DNA of 64,000 nt from Tigriopus japonicus (GCA_010645155.1 CM021318.1:9077936-9141935); one strand, 5' to 3'; counted from the stretch's first letter, positions 39,701 through 52,728 are shown. Made by a program: numbers and translations. Notes: generated by a model not told the origin, from the letters alone.

Positions 39701-42700
39701 CTCTTCTTGGGCAGAGTGGAAACATGAGGAAAAAGGAGGGGCCTGAAATGGGCCTTTTGAGATCCTAATGCGCCTGTCTCTCCATTCGCCTTCTCATCAC
39801 TCTAAAGAGGAAATGTTTTCAAGAGGGGTTTCTTCTTTTATATCCCTGTCCCTCCTGGTTTTATCTTAGCAAAGAGCTTCGAAATAAAGTCAAGGCAAAA
39901 CTACTGCAGCATTTGCCGTTTTACCATGAATCAATCAATGGTCTTGTCGCCCTAGAATGATTTTTTTTTCTGAAAGAATGAATTATCGTCTGGCAAGGTG
40001 ACGTGGCCAGCCCTTCAGCACTGAGCCTCTCAAAAGAAAAGATATGGGTAAATTTGGCTTCTGTGTTAGAATTTGAGTCTGATGAGTCTTGACAATAAGC
40101 CTCCAATTTAAAATCAAGAGGTCAAGAAAGGTTGTCACCGAGATAAGGTATGAGAACAAGAGCAGATTTCGAATCGAGGGCTGTAATTTCCTGACGACGT
40201 GGAACATGATTGATTCTCGCAAGTTTTTGTCGAAGCATAGTAAGCAAGCAAACGGAAGCCAAGTAGTTAATCACTTCCCTCGCCCAGAAGAGTATTCACA
40301 CTCAAAAAATGGTCTCGAATATAGGTACACATCCATACTTCAGCAATTTGGACGGCTGAAGGGAAAATCCGCCCATATTTCGAGCAATTTGCACTACCTC
40401 TCGTTAATTACTCAATAGAATTTTGTTCGCCTGCATCAGAAAATTAGCTCCGACATTCGACACTCTTGATCCCTTCGGGCCTTGTTGGCCAGCCACATTC
40501 CACATCTCTCAAAATTAACGTACCCCCTCTTTGGCTGGATGCAATTTTGGGGGAGTCTTTAATTATCCGCTGCGAGAAGAATGCGCTTGTGAAAGATGCC
40601 GGTTCGATCTATCAAATCGTTGGGAGTCTCATTGGTCTGCTGTGACCTCAATCATCATCATCATCTTCTCCTTGGACAAGATTTCGAATGAGCCATTGGC
40701 GAGGCCTCATTTGTCGACTGATGGCTATCATTAAAATCATCGGAGGCCTGGTTTGCGCTCATCGGTTAGTGTAGAAAAAGTGGAGTGGGTGGCCAATAGG
40801 CAAATAAACGCCTACCTGATTAAAAATGCACTCATTATTCAACGTTTTCAAATGTCTCCAGGGCCTTCTTGAACTAGCGAAATGGAAATTTTCACTCTGC
40901 CCCCTCCTAGATGAGTTTTCGCCATTTTTCACGCCAACTTCGATCCCCGGGTTAATTCTCGCTTTGCGTTCGAATTTATGGCCCATTGCTCTGAAGCGTG
41001 GAGAGATTGGCTCCACTGCCTTCAGTGGCATATTTGAATGTGTAATTACCATTTTTGCAATCCAGCCGTCTACTCACAAACCATCCATAACGTCGCTAAG
41101 GCTCCCTCAAAACTTCTTTATTGCACCTAGGCGCATTACAAGTGTGTGTTTAATTTGAGACAAGGATAAGAACTTGTTCCATTTTTACCTTTGCAGGATG
41201 AATGCCAGAATTACATTCGTGTTCTGGCTCCAACCAGTTCGCAAAGCTTGTTGGTATGTGGAACGAACAGCTTTAACCCGCAATGTCGGACCTACTCGAC
41301 ATTGGGCAATCAACAATACGAGATGACCCGAGAATATTCCGGCAAAGGATTCTGCCCGCATGATCCCAAGCACAATTCCACCGCTATTTACACAGGTGAG
41401 TTAAGCTCTATTCACAGCAACTCGAAACGATTCAAATCATGGGGAGGACTTTTTTGTGAGCCATCCCGCAATGTTTGATAAACACGGCACGTTTCTTGGT
41501 GGGGAAACTTTTTGACGGTCGGTCGGTCCATCTGTGGACTTTTCGACTGCCTGCCTGCCTACTTTCCCCTCTTATGAATTAGGCATCCATTCATGGCAAA
41601 TTAGATGGTTTTTTGCCTCAAGCTTAAACTAGTGTCAGGTTTAAGGCTCTGACTGTAGAACACCTCTTTAACGCCGTGGAACGTCAATGACAAAGCTCAC
41701 AATGCAAAAAAGTTTTAACACCCCTGCAGGCCCTTTGAAGAGTTGCAAATTCATTTTCCGGCTGAGCGATGCAGTTCTGAACCTACTTACGACTAAGACC
41801 AGATTGAATCCTGGAGATAAACTGTGAGTGATTCTTTTACAAGCTCTTACGGGTAGTAGAATTGAACGCTCATCTTTAATGCACATGGAGTGAAAACAAG
41901 AGAAATGTTTATTACTATTATTCTCTTGCACTCGTTCATGCAAGTGAGATGGGTGCCAAATATCTAGGTATGAACCCGACTTTCCCGTCAAATTCGAGGT
42001 TCGAAGGGATACTTTGCCAGATTGCTGGCATCTCGGGATGGGTCTCGTTCATTTGGGCGAAGAGGTGTTCGTTCGCTAGGATGGCAAGGCAATAATAATC
42101 GATGGGCAAGGAAAAGCCCTATAATTATGATCTGTACTTGAAATCTGGCTTTGAAGACGCCGAAGTTTTTACTTTTCGGGCTTACCCATTTGTCGTGCTA
42201 ATCTGTGATCAAATACATGGACGAAAGAGAGAAGCTTTTGAATACATTCGCTTGCCAATGGAAGTGATTGGCAATTAGACTTGGCTTTCAACGTGTTTTG
42301 GCGAGCAATCAAACATTGCATTTGGTGAGGCCAGCCCAGTTTTGATGAGCGTAGCCATTCACAACAATAGCCTTCCAAGCTGGTTGCGATCCCACGGATC
42401 AGTGCCTGATCTCAATGGGAAAATCCCGATTGGAATGTGAGGAAAATGTTTGAATAGCGAAGCGAACCGGTCATCAAGCAAGCCAATCTTCTAAGCCAAC
42501 CAAGGCTACCATCAAGGAGCTTCATTTGCAACTTGAGATGAGATTCAATTTAAAACCTTACCTTCGCTTCTCATATTGATTGTCTTGTGCAAGCAACTAG
42601 TGGTCAGTCAGTTCGGGAAGGGATTAAAGAGATCCTTATCGATAATTTGAATCTCAAAAACCGACTTTTGAGGCAAGATCTCTAGATGGACGGCCCAATT

Positions 42701-45700
42701 ACTCAACGTGAGCTTTGAACAAACAAGTTTAGAGGAGAGATAGAAAAAAAGGTGAACAGAAGCCATCTCATAATTTTACAGCGCTGTTCTGAATTTCGGG
42801 TGGTGCAAGCATGAACCCTTGAAGGGCGCCATAAAATTTGTTTCTAACCGTGAAGGTATTGAATAACATGCAAAAAAGCACCACCACCCTTATCTACTCC
42901 GTCTACATCCCTCGTTGAGGAGTTGTGTAGGAAAAATACGCATTATTTATGGGGACACGCCTTTAATTCAAATCAGCTGACCAACCAGCCCCTCAAGGGC
43001 AAGTCTAATTTGCTCCACCGGTTCAAGTTCTCGCTGAAAGCCATGTTTTCGGTAGCTATGGTGTCAAGCGTTCTAGAAATTATATAACACTTCATAAATT
43101 GTCAAGAAGTGAATGTGAGTTTGGTGCCAACGACAGAGCCTTCCAACAGCGATAATGGCGCGGTAAATCAGAAGCCAGAAATAATTGTACTAATCTCGTC
43201 CGGACTCAATTTGAAAATGTGGAATGCTTTCAAACAAGATCCACTTGTATGATCATTATTTAAAGTCTCTCGACATCTTCTTTCTTTATACTTGAGCCTT
43301 GAGGGCGAATTTGTCAATAGACTTGATAAAGATTTGGTACTAAAGGGTGAGAGAAATTATTTGATTTATGCTCTTGTTGCCCAATCTGTCATGTGGAAAA
43401 GGCGTAGTTTCTCTCCGATAAGGCAACGTTTTACCAATAAAACGATTCTTTAAGTAGTACATTCAATTGCAAACAAACACTTGTCCCTAGATCATTGAAC
43501 AACATAGATCCGATGATGTCAAGGACAACTTGAATCCTGACAACAATATTTGCTTAACTTTACAAGTGTGTACACTTGAAATGTTGAAACTGGCGTTTTT
43601 TATCTGCTTGCAAATCCTTCACAAGAATGATATCAACAGGTTATCACAAATTTACGACTCTATATTTGCTCTTTATCGGTCAACTAACCAAACCGACTGG
43701 AAACCGAGTTGCTTTAGACAGCTTGACGTCAATTTACGTACGCGACACTTGCACAAGTGCTCTAGGTTTAATCGATGTATTGAGAAGTAAAATCAAAATC
43801 ATGAAATCATGAAAAGGAGATGGCATGAAAGATGTCAAACATTTCCAGTTTTCTGTCGAATGTGCAGACAAATTGAATTGATTTGTGATCGCTTCTTTCC
43901 CTCGTTTGTCTTTTCCAGATGGCAAGTTGTACGCCGGGACAGTCTCGGATTTCTCGGGGTCGGATGCCCTCATTTTAAAGGACCAGATTCGAACGCCGCA
44001 ATATGATCTGAAGCATCTCAACGGTAAGTCTCGAGAAGAAAATGTATGTGTTTGTTTTGAAATCCCAATGCATTCTCGCCCGCCATGCTTTGGAAATGGT
44101 GACCGACCCAAACCCTGATTGATAGTTGTCGTTACATCAGTCGTTCGTCGTTCTTCTTGTCCTGTTTGGGACGATTCAAATCAAGTGACTCCGTAAAAAA
44201 AGAGCCTCCACTAAAAAGGAACAACACCCTGTAACGAGCACACTTAATGATGGCATTGACGAATGATGAAAATTACAAACAATTTATTCAATCAAACCAG
44301 TCCGGTGAACAAAGTGCACTGAACTTGGTGCTAATTAATTATCACTGAATCATGATCAGTGGACGATAATCATTGGAAGCGATCTGCGTTTGGCATGAAT
44401 CAAGCCATTTTGACATTTCTGCAGAGTCTTACAAAGGTAGAACTTGACTAATGAATATTCGTGTGTAACATTCCTTGATGAATGAGTCATATCCAAACTT
44501 TGATGTCAAACCAGTGCTCTTAATTTGACGTTCCAATCCAAAGAAACACCCTGTCAGAAAGCGAATTTGTCGTTAAAAGCGATCCAGCTGAGAGTTGTCT
44601 TGTCACGATCTTTTGAAATCCAAATGATTCAAATGAGCTCGAGATGACTGCTCAATCTCACGATGAGACATAATTGAATTGAACGACGAAGCCTATGCCA
44701 AAGTAGTACTTAGACTACTCTACGAATGTAGAGCGTCTAATGTTCTAGGGTGTCATTTCATCTTGGGAGTCATTCTGAGACACACACACGCACTTTTGGA
44801 CCAGCTCAAATTTGACACGAGGAGTTTGCTCTCTTTCTCTTTGAAGAACACGGAAAACGTTGTTGCCTTGGAGATTGTCATCAATCTTGAGTTTGAATTT
44901 TTGAAGCTAAGGCCAACTACAAGAATGAACTTTCATGTGTATGTAGAGTGAAAGCGAGTGTGTTGGAAAGTCACATTCGCGTGTTTTCAATCGGTGCAGT
45001 AGTGCCCTTGGAAAGCCATTCATCTCTCAGCAATCATTTAAGGGGCGAGATGGATTTCAAATAAATATTTATTCTGCATATGTTCATAGCATAAGGCGGT
45101 AGATGCTCAAAAAGTACCTTTTCGACGTTTCTTTCAGCACCCGATTTCGTGAGCTCGCTCGAGGATGACGACCACGTGTACTTCTTCTTCAGGGAATCTG
45201 CCGTCGAATACATCAACTGTGGAAAGGTACGTACTTAGATACTGTAGTTGGAACGCGAGAATTTCGATTCAGGTATTCTCAGGTATATCAGGGAACCTGT
45301 CAGATATGCACTGATATGCATGGACTGATTGTCACTCAATGGATGAGAATGACAAGATACCTTTCTTAGTTATAAAGGAAGGAAAGACGTTCATTTGATT
45401 TGTCATCACTTTCTAGGCTGTTTATTCGCGCGTAGCTCGAGTCTGCAAGAGCGATTCTGGCGGACCACACAAGTTCAAAGATCGATGGACCACTTTCATG
45501 AAGGCCCGATTGAATTGTTCGGTCCCTGGACAGATGCCATTCTACTTCAATGAAATCCAAGCCACCACCTCGAACATGGTGGACATTGGAAATAACGACA
45601 AACTCATCTATGGCGTGTTCACCACTCCTGACAATGCCATTGCTGGAAGCGCCATCTGTTCGTTCAAACTCAGCGACATCCTACACAGCTTTGACGGGCC

Positions 45701-47755
45701 CTTCAAAGGCCAGTCTAGTCAGAACGCCAATTGGTTACCCATTTGGAACACACCTTCACCACGCCCAGGGTCATGCAACGCGGGCTCAGAGGCTTTCACA
45801 GAGCGGAATCTGAACTTTATTAAAACCCACCCGCTAATGGATGAAGCCGTGATGCAAAGTGGCTCTAAGCCCGTCTTGGTTCAAACTGGTTTCCACGAGA
45901 AATTCACCGTGATTGCCGTTGACCCTCAGGTACCCACGCCCTATGGAGAAAGCTATGATATCTTATTTGTGGGGACCACCCGTGGACAAGTCTTGAAGAT
46001 TATCACGGCCAAATCTGAGCCCGTTATCATTGAGGATATTCAGGTATTCCCACATTCTGTGGCAGTCACCAACGTGCAAGTTGTCCGGGATCAAAGCCAA
46101 GATGTGGATCTGTTGGTCGTTTTATCCGATCATGAGGTAAAATCGTTGCCTTTGAATCGATGTACGGCTAGCGTTCTCCAAAATTGCGGTTCCTGTGTGG
46201 CTCTAAGAGATCCCTATTGTGCTTGGAACTTGTTGACTAATAGCTGTGTGGATCATCGAGTAGTGAACGATTCGGATGGAAGTGCCTTCCTTCAAAGCAT
46301 TGATAAGGGCAAACATGAAGGTTGTGTGGCTGCGGCTGAGCAAGGTAAGTTAATACGTTTTTATCTGTCGATGATAATGACATACCCAAAATTCGGCGAG
46401 CTGCTTCTTCTTTATTAATATTATCATTATGGTTGTTTGCCTTCCAGCTAAATTGGCGGCTATTCAAGAATCGTCTTCATCCACTCGAGAGCATTCCGAC
46501 GGCTCCACCACGGTCGTCCCAGAAGAGCTAGATATTTACATTGACATTGCAGACAATGAAATCTCTCAGCTTCCCCACAGCGAAGGTAATGATTCCATTA
46601 TCTTTTTTTCTCACTTGGTCATTCCTCAGCCGAAAGAAGTCCACCATGCAAATGGAAATTTCTTCGCGTCACTCTGAATGTGAGCTTCTAACGGACAGCG
46701 ATGTCAGTACCCTTTGACATGCTTATAAGCATTACCATCCATGTTACTACCATTAAGCAAATCAGTTCATGACGATGACGTCACACCAAGATTTTTTTTC
46801 TCTCCTCTTTTTCATTTTACATTCTCTGTTTGAATCTATTCCAGGACGTGCCATTCAATCGACAGCCACGATTTACTCAACCGAGACTCTGACTTTGGTA
46901 TCACTCATTGTGGCAGTGCTATCATTGTTGATTGGATTTGCCGGGGGATTTTTCACGGCGAAACGATGCACAAAAGACAACTACACCTCGTGTGGACATC
47001 ATTACTTGGAGACCCAGACAAAATTGAACAAGTAAGTACCCACTGCAATTTCTCAGTTGGTTCTCAACACCAGTTTCCCATATCTGATCAATAGCTAACC
47101 TTAATTGGTCAAACGATTTTGATTTGGCACAAATTAGTTGGTCGCTAAAGCAAGGTTATGTAACACCAATACTTGCTTGCTTCTTTGAGCAATGAATCAC
47201 AATCAAGAAGGAGGATTCACTTGGTAATTAAAAGATGCGGAATGAGAGCAAACAAAGATGCGTGACTCGATTGTTTGGCCTCTAGTCACGAATCTATTTG
47301 TTGTTCGTGTGAAGAAGGCAACTTCTTTTCTTTCTTAAAAATAAAGGTTTTGTGACAAGGGAATGAATGCAGTTCACACATTTCTGAAATTGTAGTTTAA
47401 CAAAGGCCTCTCTCTCCTCTGCCGAAGGTTCCAATATTTTGTTCATAATCATTCCGATTACTTACTTTTCAGACAAAACGACATGGCGCTAACACACTCA
47501 GAATCTGGTTATACCACGGCACCTTTCAACAATTCTCTATTGTCCCACCCTCTCCCGCCCATCCCCTCCACTATGCCATCATCAGCGAGCTCACTGGATA
47601 TTTCAAAACAAAACAACCTTTTGGTCAATGTACCTCTTAAAGACGATCTCATCGAGAAGAACACTATCAACACCCAAGCCATCTACAACAGTCCCCAACA
47701 CACCGCCACAATTAGCCGGACAGGAACTTTCCGGAAGGGACATGCCTTCCTTTAG
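18594..47755 (+). CDS. Sema1a: Class 1 transmembrane semaphorin (semaphorin-1A-like)
   Basis: There are ten exons: 18594-18744, 36628-36770, 38476-38538, 41197-41395, 43919-44023, 45138-45226, 45417-46344, 46448-46585, 46845-47031 and 47473-47755. All phases close, giving 761 aa. An N-terminal signal peptide (about residues 1-32) is followed by a sema domain (about 45-495). Hallmarks in order are [91 protein letters not shown] and MDEAV. A PSI domain follows (about 498-531, [16 protein letters not shown]). Then come a Ser/Thr/acidic linker, one membrane helix (about 621-643) and a cytoplasmic tail of about 118 residues. There is no Ig domain, as expected for class 1. The product should be a cell-surface guidance cue that binds plexin. 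Intron 1 is about 17.9 kb, while several later introns are 100-450 bp. Confidence 0.93.
20762..20800. repeat. (GT)n microsatellite, interrupted
   Basis: TGTGTGTGTACTGTATATGTG and GTGTGAGTGTGTGTGG form an interrupted GT run inside semaphorin intron 1. Confidence 0.8.
24284..24311. repeat. (GAAC)n tetranucleotide repeat
   Basis: The unit GAAC is repeated about five times (GGAACGAACGAACGAACG) inside semaphorin intron 1. Confidence 0.8.
34873..34912. repeat. (TCCA)n tetranucleotide repeat
   Basis: TCCA is repeated about seven times and then decays to ACCA, inside semaphorin intron 1. It produces chance frames rich in Met-Asp-Gly-Trp or Ser-Ile-His-Pro. Confidence 0.85.
36628..47755 (+). CDS. 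Sema1a: Semaphorin exons 2-10: sema, PSI, membrane helix and tail
   Basis: Exons 2-6 (36628-45226) are small (63-199 bp) and encode the first half of the sema propeller. Exon 7 (45417-46344, 928 bp) carries the second half and the PSI domain. Exon 8 (46448-46585) is a Ser/Thr- and acid-rich linker. Exon 9 (46845-47031) holds the membrane helix [19 protein letters not shown] followed by AKRC. Exon 10 (47473-47755) is a proline/serine-rich cytoplasmic tail ending GHAFL. Exons 8 and 9 are phase-compatible with skipping of exon 8 (both flanking introns are phase 1), so an isoform with a shorter juxtamembrane linker is possible. The introns between these exons hold no supported gene. Their simple repeats are listed separately. 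Confidence 0.92.
37926..37946. repeat. (GA)n microsatellite
   Basis: A run of about ten GA dinucleotides lies in semaphorin intron 2. A second, shorter GA run lies near 38900 in intron 3. Confidence 0.8.
38335..38357. repeat. (CA)n microsatellite
   Basis: A run of about ten CA dinucleotides lies in semaphorin intron 2, about 120 bp upstream of exon 3. Confidence 0.85.
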
Positions 47756-48233
47756 GCTGTTTTTAATTTATTTACAAGATGCAGTTAGTATCCCACCGAA
47801 AAAAACTAATGCAGAGCGATGTCCCATCTAGTCAGACTAGTGTGCCTTGCTTTCGTCAAAGATCCGAATTATAACCAGAAGAACAATCTTCCATTTTACT
47901 CGGAGGACCCCCCCATCATCGCACCAAGAACATCGGCATCCTGAGGCTTAAAATGATTATGCTCAAAACCACAGGATAAAAGTTCCCTCACTTATATCAA
48001 TTTTACCTCGATTTTTATAAGCCGAAAAAGCTCTAGGGAGGGGGATAGTTGCTGACTTTAAGGGATGCATCGGTCTAGTTTGCATACACTAGTGCCAATT
48101 TTTATCTTTGTTTTTAATTACAATGATTGAAGTTTTGTCCATCATTGTTTAAGGCTGTGACATGTAATAATTTTCAATACAAAACTATCCATGTATTATC
48201 GATTTAGAATTGTGTCCATTTGCAATTTGAAGA

Positions 48234-48239
48234 AATAAA
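48234..48239 (+). terminator. Polyadenylation signal of the semaphorin gene
   Basis: AATAAA lies about 480 nt after the semaphorin stop codon, followed by a T/G-rich stretch. It is the first canonical signal downstream. Confidence 0.55.
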
Positions 48240-48337
48240 TCATCTGCTAAGAATCTTTGTTTCAATATATTTGGACCGCAAATGCCCATAGATAGGGAAT
48301 AACTTCAATTATTTGCTAAAAGTTTCCTTGAGAAAAG

Positions 48338-48412
48338 TCGGAGAGGAAAATCGAACCTGAGACCTCTGTCACCATGAGGAAACTGCGCAAACCACTTCAA
48401 CACGCCTCCTTC
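48338..48412 (-). other. tRNA-like remnant (possible SINE or tRNA pseudogene)
   Basis: On the minus strand there is an A-box-like word (TGTTGAAGTGG) followed about 45 nt later by a B-box-like GGTTCGATTTT. GGAGGCG at the 5' end can pair at six of seven positions with CCTCTCC at the 3' end. The anticodon and T arms do not fold properly, so it is not a functional tRNA. I saw no second copy in the window. Confidence 0.3.
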
Positions 48413-51400
48413 CTAAATTGTGAAATACAAACATACTGCGTCATTTTTGGTAAGAAAAACATATTTCGGCAAAAATTGAAAAAGCCCTTTTTCAACTGAA
48501 CTAGAATGTTCCGTTACTCATTTCTTAAGGTTAGTACAGGTCTTTACGATGCAGTTCTCTGTTTCATAAATGGAATTAAAGACATGGATTGATCAATTAT
48601 GGTCTTTTCCTCACAACTATAAGGAATTAAAAGCTGTATTAACTTCAATGATTGATTTGACATTACAGAAAACATTTCCTTGAAAGCTAATCTTCACTAA
48701 AAGTCCGACCTTTTACATAAATTGTAACTTAAGCTGAAGTTTAAAGAAGCGTTGCTGAACTGAATCTTGCTTATGATATCAAATGGGATTTTATTATAGA
48801 ATCTGGAATATCGAATACATAAGGTAGTATTTACGCATTTGATAATCACATATTCCACAATTTTTCACAAGAAACGAAAATGTCACCACATGAAGAGTAA
48901 GTACTATTTGATCGCCAAAAGCCATATATTTTCCCGCTCCTTGGTTATTTTGGATTGTTAAAATTAATAATACTTGTGTTGTGGTCCTTGCTCCTTCAAA
49001 TAATCATATGTTATCCCTTTTACAAGCAGAATTGCAAATCTTTGGTTCAAGTAACATCAATACCCAGAGTTCCATATATATTAAAGAAACAAAATGGTGA
49101 GAAAAATGGGATACGTAAAAAGTTGATTTTGCCATGATGACATGTCAGTAATGACTTAATGTTCTCTTGTCTGAGAGAACGGGCGTACAAGTTAACGTTA
49201 TTAGGCCTAACTTGCCAGTAAAAGCAATGTTTTGAAGATAATTGTAAAGAGTTTTTCTCTAGTTAAAAACCGTCTTTGTCAATCAATCAGTTTTGGTGAA
49301 AGCTTCTGTTATATTTTTGAAAAACATGTCGCACAATTTCAGGGAAACTGTATTTCTCAGATAGTTTAGGCTTGGTTGGGTTTAATACGTTCAGATATCT
49401 ACTTTTAGACTGGATATCTATGATTTAAAGTAGAACTGGAGTTAAAAGATGTTTGATTTTGAATCACGCAACCTTGAAATTACGGGCTGTGAAAGTCAGC
49501 TGAGTTATAAAGTTGGAACTTTGTTATGTCATTCAAACACATCCGTTTTTTTTCTGTCAATCTAGTTGCACCTGATGATTTTGACCTATTGACCTTCGCA
49601 TGCTCTTAAGATGCCTCAGTGTCGCGATTTTTTAGATCAATACAATTATGTTCATATAATATTAAATATTAAAAAGGTTATATATACAGATTACAAGCCC
49701 AAGCAAGAAAGACTCAAGTTCAGAGATCTCCCACGGAAAAGATGACGATATTGGACTTGCTGGACCCTCCCCACCTGTGAGTATGCGGTATTTTTTTAGG
49801 GGGGTGGGGGAAGGCTGACGGATTCTCTTTATTCCAAAAACATACTGGATAGACCAGGTTTGAGGTGTAAATGCAATCCCTGAACCGAATCTTAAGAAAA
49901 AACTTCTTCAATATCAAAATATTCCGAAGACACTAAAACTATATTCAGGAGAACCTTAAGCTTGACTCTTTTTCACCCATAGTAGGATCTACGCCACCTT
50001 TGCAAATGAGTAGAGACGAACAATGTGTCCGCCAATGGTGCCTGGTAGCTTGTTCCAAGTAAAAGCTTATATATATTAAGTATATTTAGTATATTAAGCC
50101 TTTAGTTCCAAGTGCTTATTTAAATTGGGCAAATCTCTTACAGAGGCGCTTTTGAGCGACAAAAATAGGACCACTATCAAACACCTCTGATCGCTTCAAG
50201 ATCTTGGCTTAAAATTCCAAAAATAGTAGATAGTCAACCATAAGAAAGCTCCAGTCACGAAGAATGAGTGGATAGATTTGTCCAGTTTTTCGGGCCAGAT
50301 ATGTGCTCACCATGATGCCGCAAGGGAAGTCAATTGTTCTCAGTATGAAAGCTTAGTGTGGAGCATAACAAATGAGGCTGATTTTTTAAATTTCAAAGAG
50401 GTCCTCAGACGTTTTGCTTAAAAGGTTAGCCGACTCGAGGGCAAGTCATATTGGAAAAGGCCCCAAATGTAACACCTACTCAACATCAAATGAAAACTGG
50501 AACAATATCTTATCAGTCACTATGAGTGCACTTTTAATACGAATGCACTTATTTACAATTTTGACCGTTTTTTGCTTTATTTGCACTTTTTGCCGTTTTA
50601 ACACGTTTTTTCACTTTCCGTGATTTTTTTGCTAATATCTTCTTTTCTGGTCCGATATCTCTTTAAAAACAGGGAACAAATATGTTCGTTGTGGCGTGCT
50701 CACTACCCTTCCCCCAAGCTACGTACAATATATACAATTACATGTATCGTCCCTTCTATGCAGAGTAGAACCCAGTATTGAAGTACATCATGTTGTACAT
50801 GTATAGTAATGTACATCTCTCTCTACTCTCTACACGGTGAGTGGCCTCGCGGCTACTCAGCGTGCTACACCGTGCATTATTGCTCAAACAACCCCAGTAT
50901 GGCTTGTACAAACTTCAACATTTGATTGTTCCAAACATTGAAATTGGACTTCACTTGGTTGGGTAAATAATTTGCCTCATGGGTTAATAATCTACCTCAT
51001 TACAGTTAAGACAACTATTTTTCAGTGGAAAATTGAATTTAACTTATATAGAAAGTCTGCTCAACAAAACCAATTAATGGATAAAAAGAAACTTTTAAAG
51101 GAATAAAAATCAATCTAACCACCTGTATGAAAACTAAATAAAGACCAAAAGCACTTTTAAAACTTGACAATGCATGGTTCCAATTTTGAGTAAAAAACTC
51201 TTGGCATGCATAATGAAATGAAGCAAAAGGTCAAAAGGTCGAACAATGCAATTTTTATCCATTTTAAATTTCAAGAGTTAACCCAAGTAGTGTAACATTA
51301 AGAACATTAACAGTCTTGCTGAGAGCATACTTCAAGACCATCAATGTGACATAATTTGGTTAACTATAAACTTTCCTTTTCATCTTAACATGCGACCCAA

Positions 51401-52006
51401 TACTAGAAGAAATACCTTTCTGGCCATTTTTGACTTAAAAAGCATTCTTAGAACAAGCAAAGAACTTCGTTTATTTGCACGAAAAGTTCACCCCAACTTA
51501 TCAAATACTTTGCGTTGCCTTTATACACTTGTTCCATAGCTAAACATTTTTTATTAACTTCCTTGAAGCAGACGATCGAGAGGATGTCTTGCGCATCATT
51601 CGTTCTGCCGGACAAATAAGTATGCTTCATTCATTCTACAGTGTGTACATCTGAAATTGTCCTCGAATGTTTCTGAAGTTTAAGACTGATGTATCCAGCT
51701 TAAATTAACATCGTGGTCAAATGGTAAAGCCCTGACATCATAATTTTTAAGAAACGACACTTCACAACTCAAAATTCGATGTGACATGAAGCCAAAAACA
51801 CAATCATGGTTGAATTATTTGGTATATTAAGAAGTCTTTTTGGTATTACCAGAGGTCGGACTAGGGGTTTTCGAAAAACCACTGATTTTCAAATCCACCT
51901 TATTTATGATTCTGAATTGAGGTTGATTATCCCTTTAATCCCTTTCCCTACCCTTTGGTAGGATTGGTCAGCTAACCCATTTCTTCATTTTCGCGCCATC
52001 TTTCAG
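48413..52006. other. AT-rich intergenic region
   Basis: About 3.6 kb of strongly AT-rich DNA holds no gene I can support. It has a GC-rich nested hairpin at 50833-50874 and a T-rich segment at 50545-50640. A 48-nt stretch at 51572-51619 has splice-like borders and a protein-like frame (REDVLRIIRSAGQI), but its phase does not fit the exon at 52007. Confidence 0.5.
50833..50874. other. GC-rich nested hairpin
   Basis: CACGGTG...CACCGTG forms an outer stem. Inside, GAGTGGCC and GGCTACTC form an inner stem with one mismatch around a TCGC loop. The surroundings are AT-rich, so the structure stands out. Its function is unknown. Confidence 0.45.
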
Positions 52007-52201
52007 CCAAACTATGACTCCTCTGAGGCCAGCCTCTACCTGGAGGCCACACAACGAAATGCCAGAGGGGCCACGGCGAAAATGAGCCGAGAAGTCTGGG
52101 TGGCAACTCGGGCCAAAATCAACGACCTTCTCGCAGATCTGGACGAGATCTCCGACGTTGAGTCCTCTAATAGCCAGAGCGATGCTTCGGAGTTGCCTTG
52201 A
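52007..52201 (+). CDS. Orphan C-terminal exon, protein unknown
   Basis: After a good acceptor (GCCATCTTTCAG) the frame reads PNYDSSEASLYLEATQRNAR and on through KMSREVWVATRAKINDLLAD to an acidic, Ser-rich end and a stop. That is 64 codons in phase 0. Third codon positions are strongly G/C-rich in this frame, unlike the AT-rich surroundings, which argues for real coding. Upstream exons could not be found. The antisense frame is also open (51968-52249, -) but lacks this bias. I do not recognise the family. Confidence 0.35.
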   Translation, partial: PNYDSSEASLYLEATQRNARGATAKMSREVWVATRAKINDLLADLDEISDVESSNSQSDASELP

Positions 52202-52632
52202 CAATTGATCCAAGACAATTTTAATATCTTTAATGGTTTCGAGGACCATTCAGCGAGTCTCGTGCTCTTCTTTTCTCAAATGCTTAAAATGACGGAACTG
52301 CTCTCGTGGTGTACCATTTGAGTCGGGTAAAATAATATTTTCAAGGACATTAACATTTGTGTGGTCCTTTTTAGTTAAGGACCAAATGGAGACTATTTGC
52401 AAAAAAGTGGTTAAATATCCAAAAACTTCAAAAGCCTGGAGAAAAAATGACGTTATTATTTAATGGCTTGGGTTACATGTTCACATTTTTTCAAACAGGT
52501 TTCATTTATTTAAGCTTATTCGCAAGTGAGTCTGTTTTGATATCTGTTAACGTAAACTTTCCCAAGTCAAAACTAAATTTTTGAATGAGCATCAGTAATT
52601 TTTTGTCACGCGAAATTTGATTCTTGTGTTTT

Positions 52633-52638
52633 TTTATT
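52633..52638 (-). terminator. Polyadenylation signal for the 144-aa minus-strand gene
   Basis: TTTATT on + is AATAAA on -, about 91 nt beyond the stop codon at 52729. Confidence 0.5.
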
Positions 52639-52728
52639 TCTTTATATCACTAAGGGGGTAAAAATTAGATATATCACAGATATGCAATGGTCAAAAAATC
52701 TCCCAATAAGGCCCAAAAAGGGGACTAA

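Noticed and set aside
51572..51619. Mini-exon reading REDVLRIIRSAGQI upstream of the orphan exon
   Set aside because: The borders look like splice sites, but the open frame leaves phase 1 while the next exon needs phase 0. The phase-0 reading ends in a stop.
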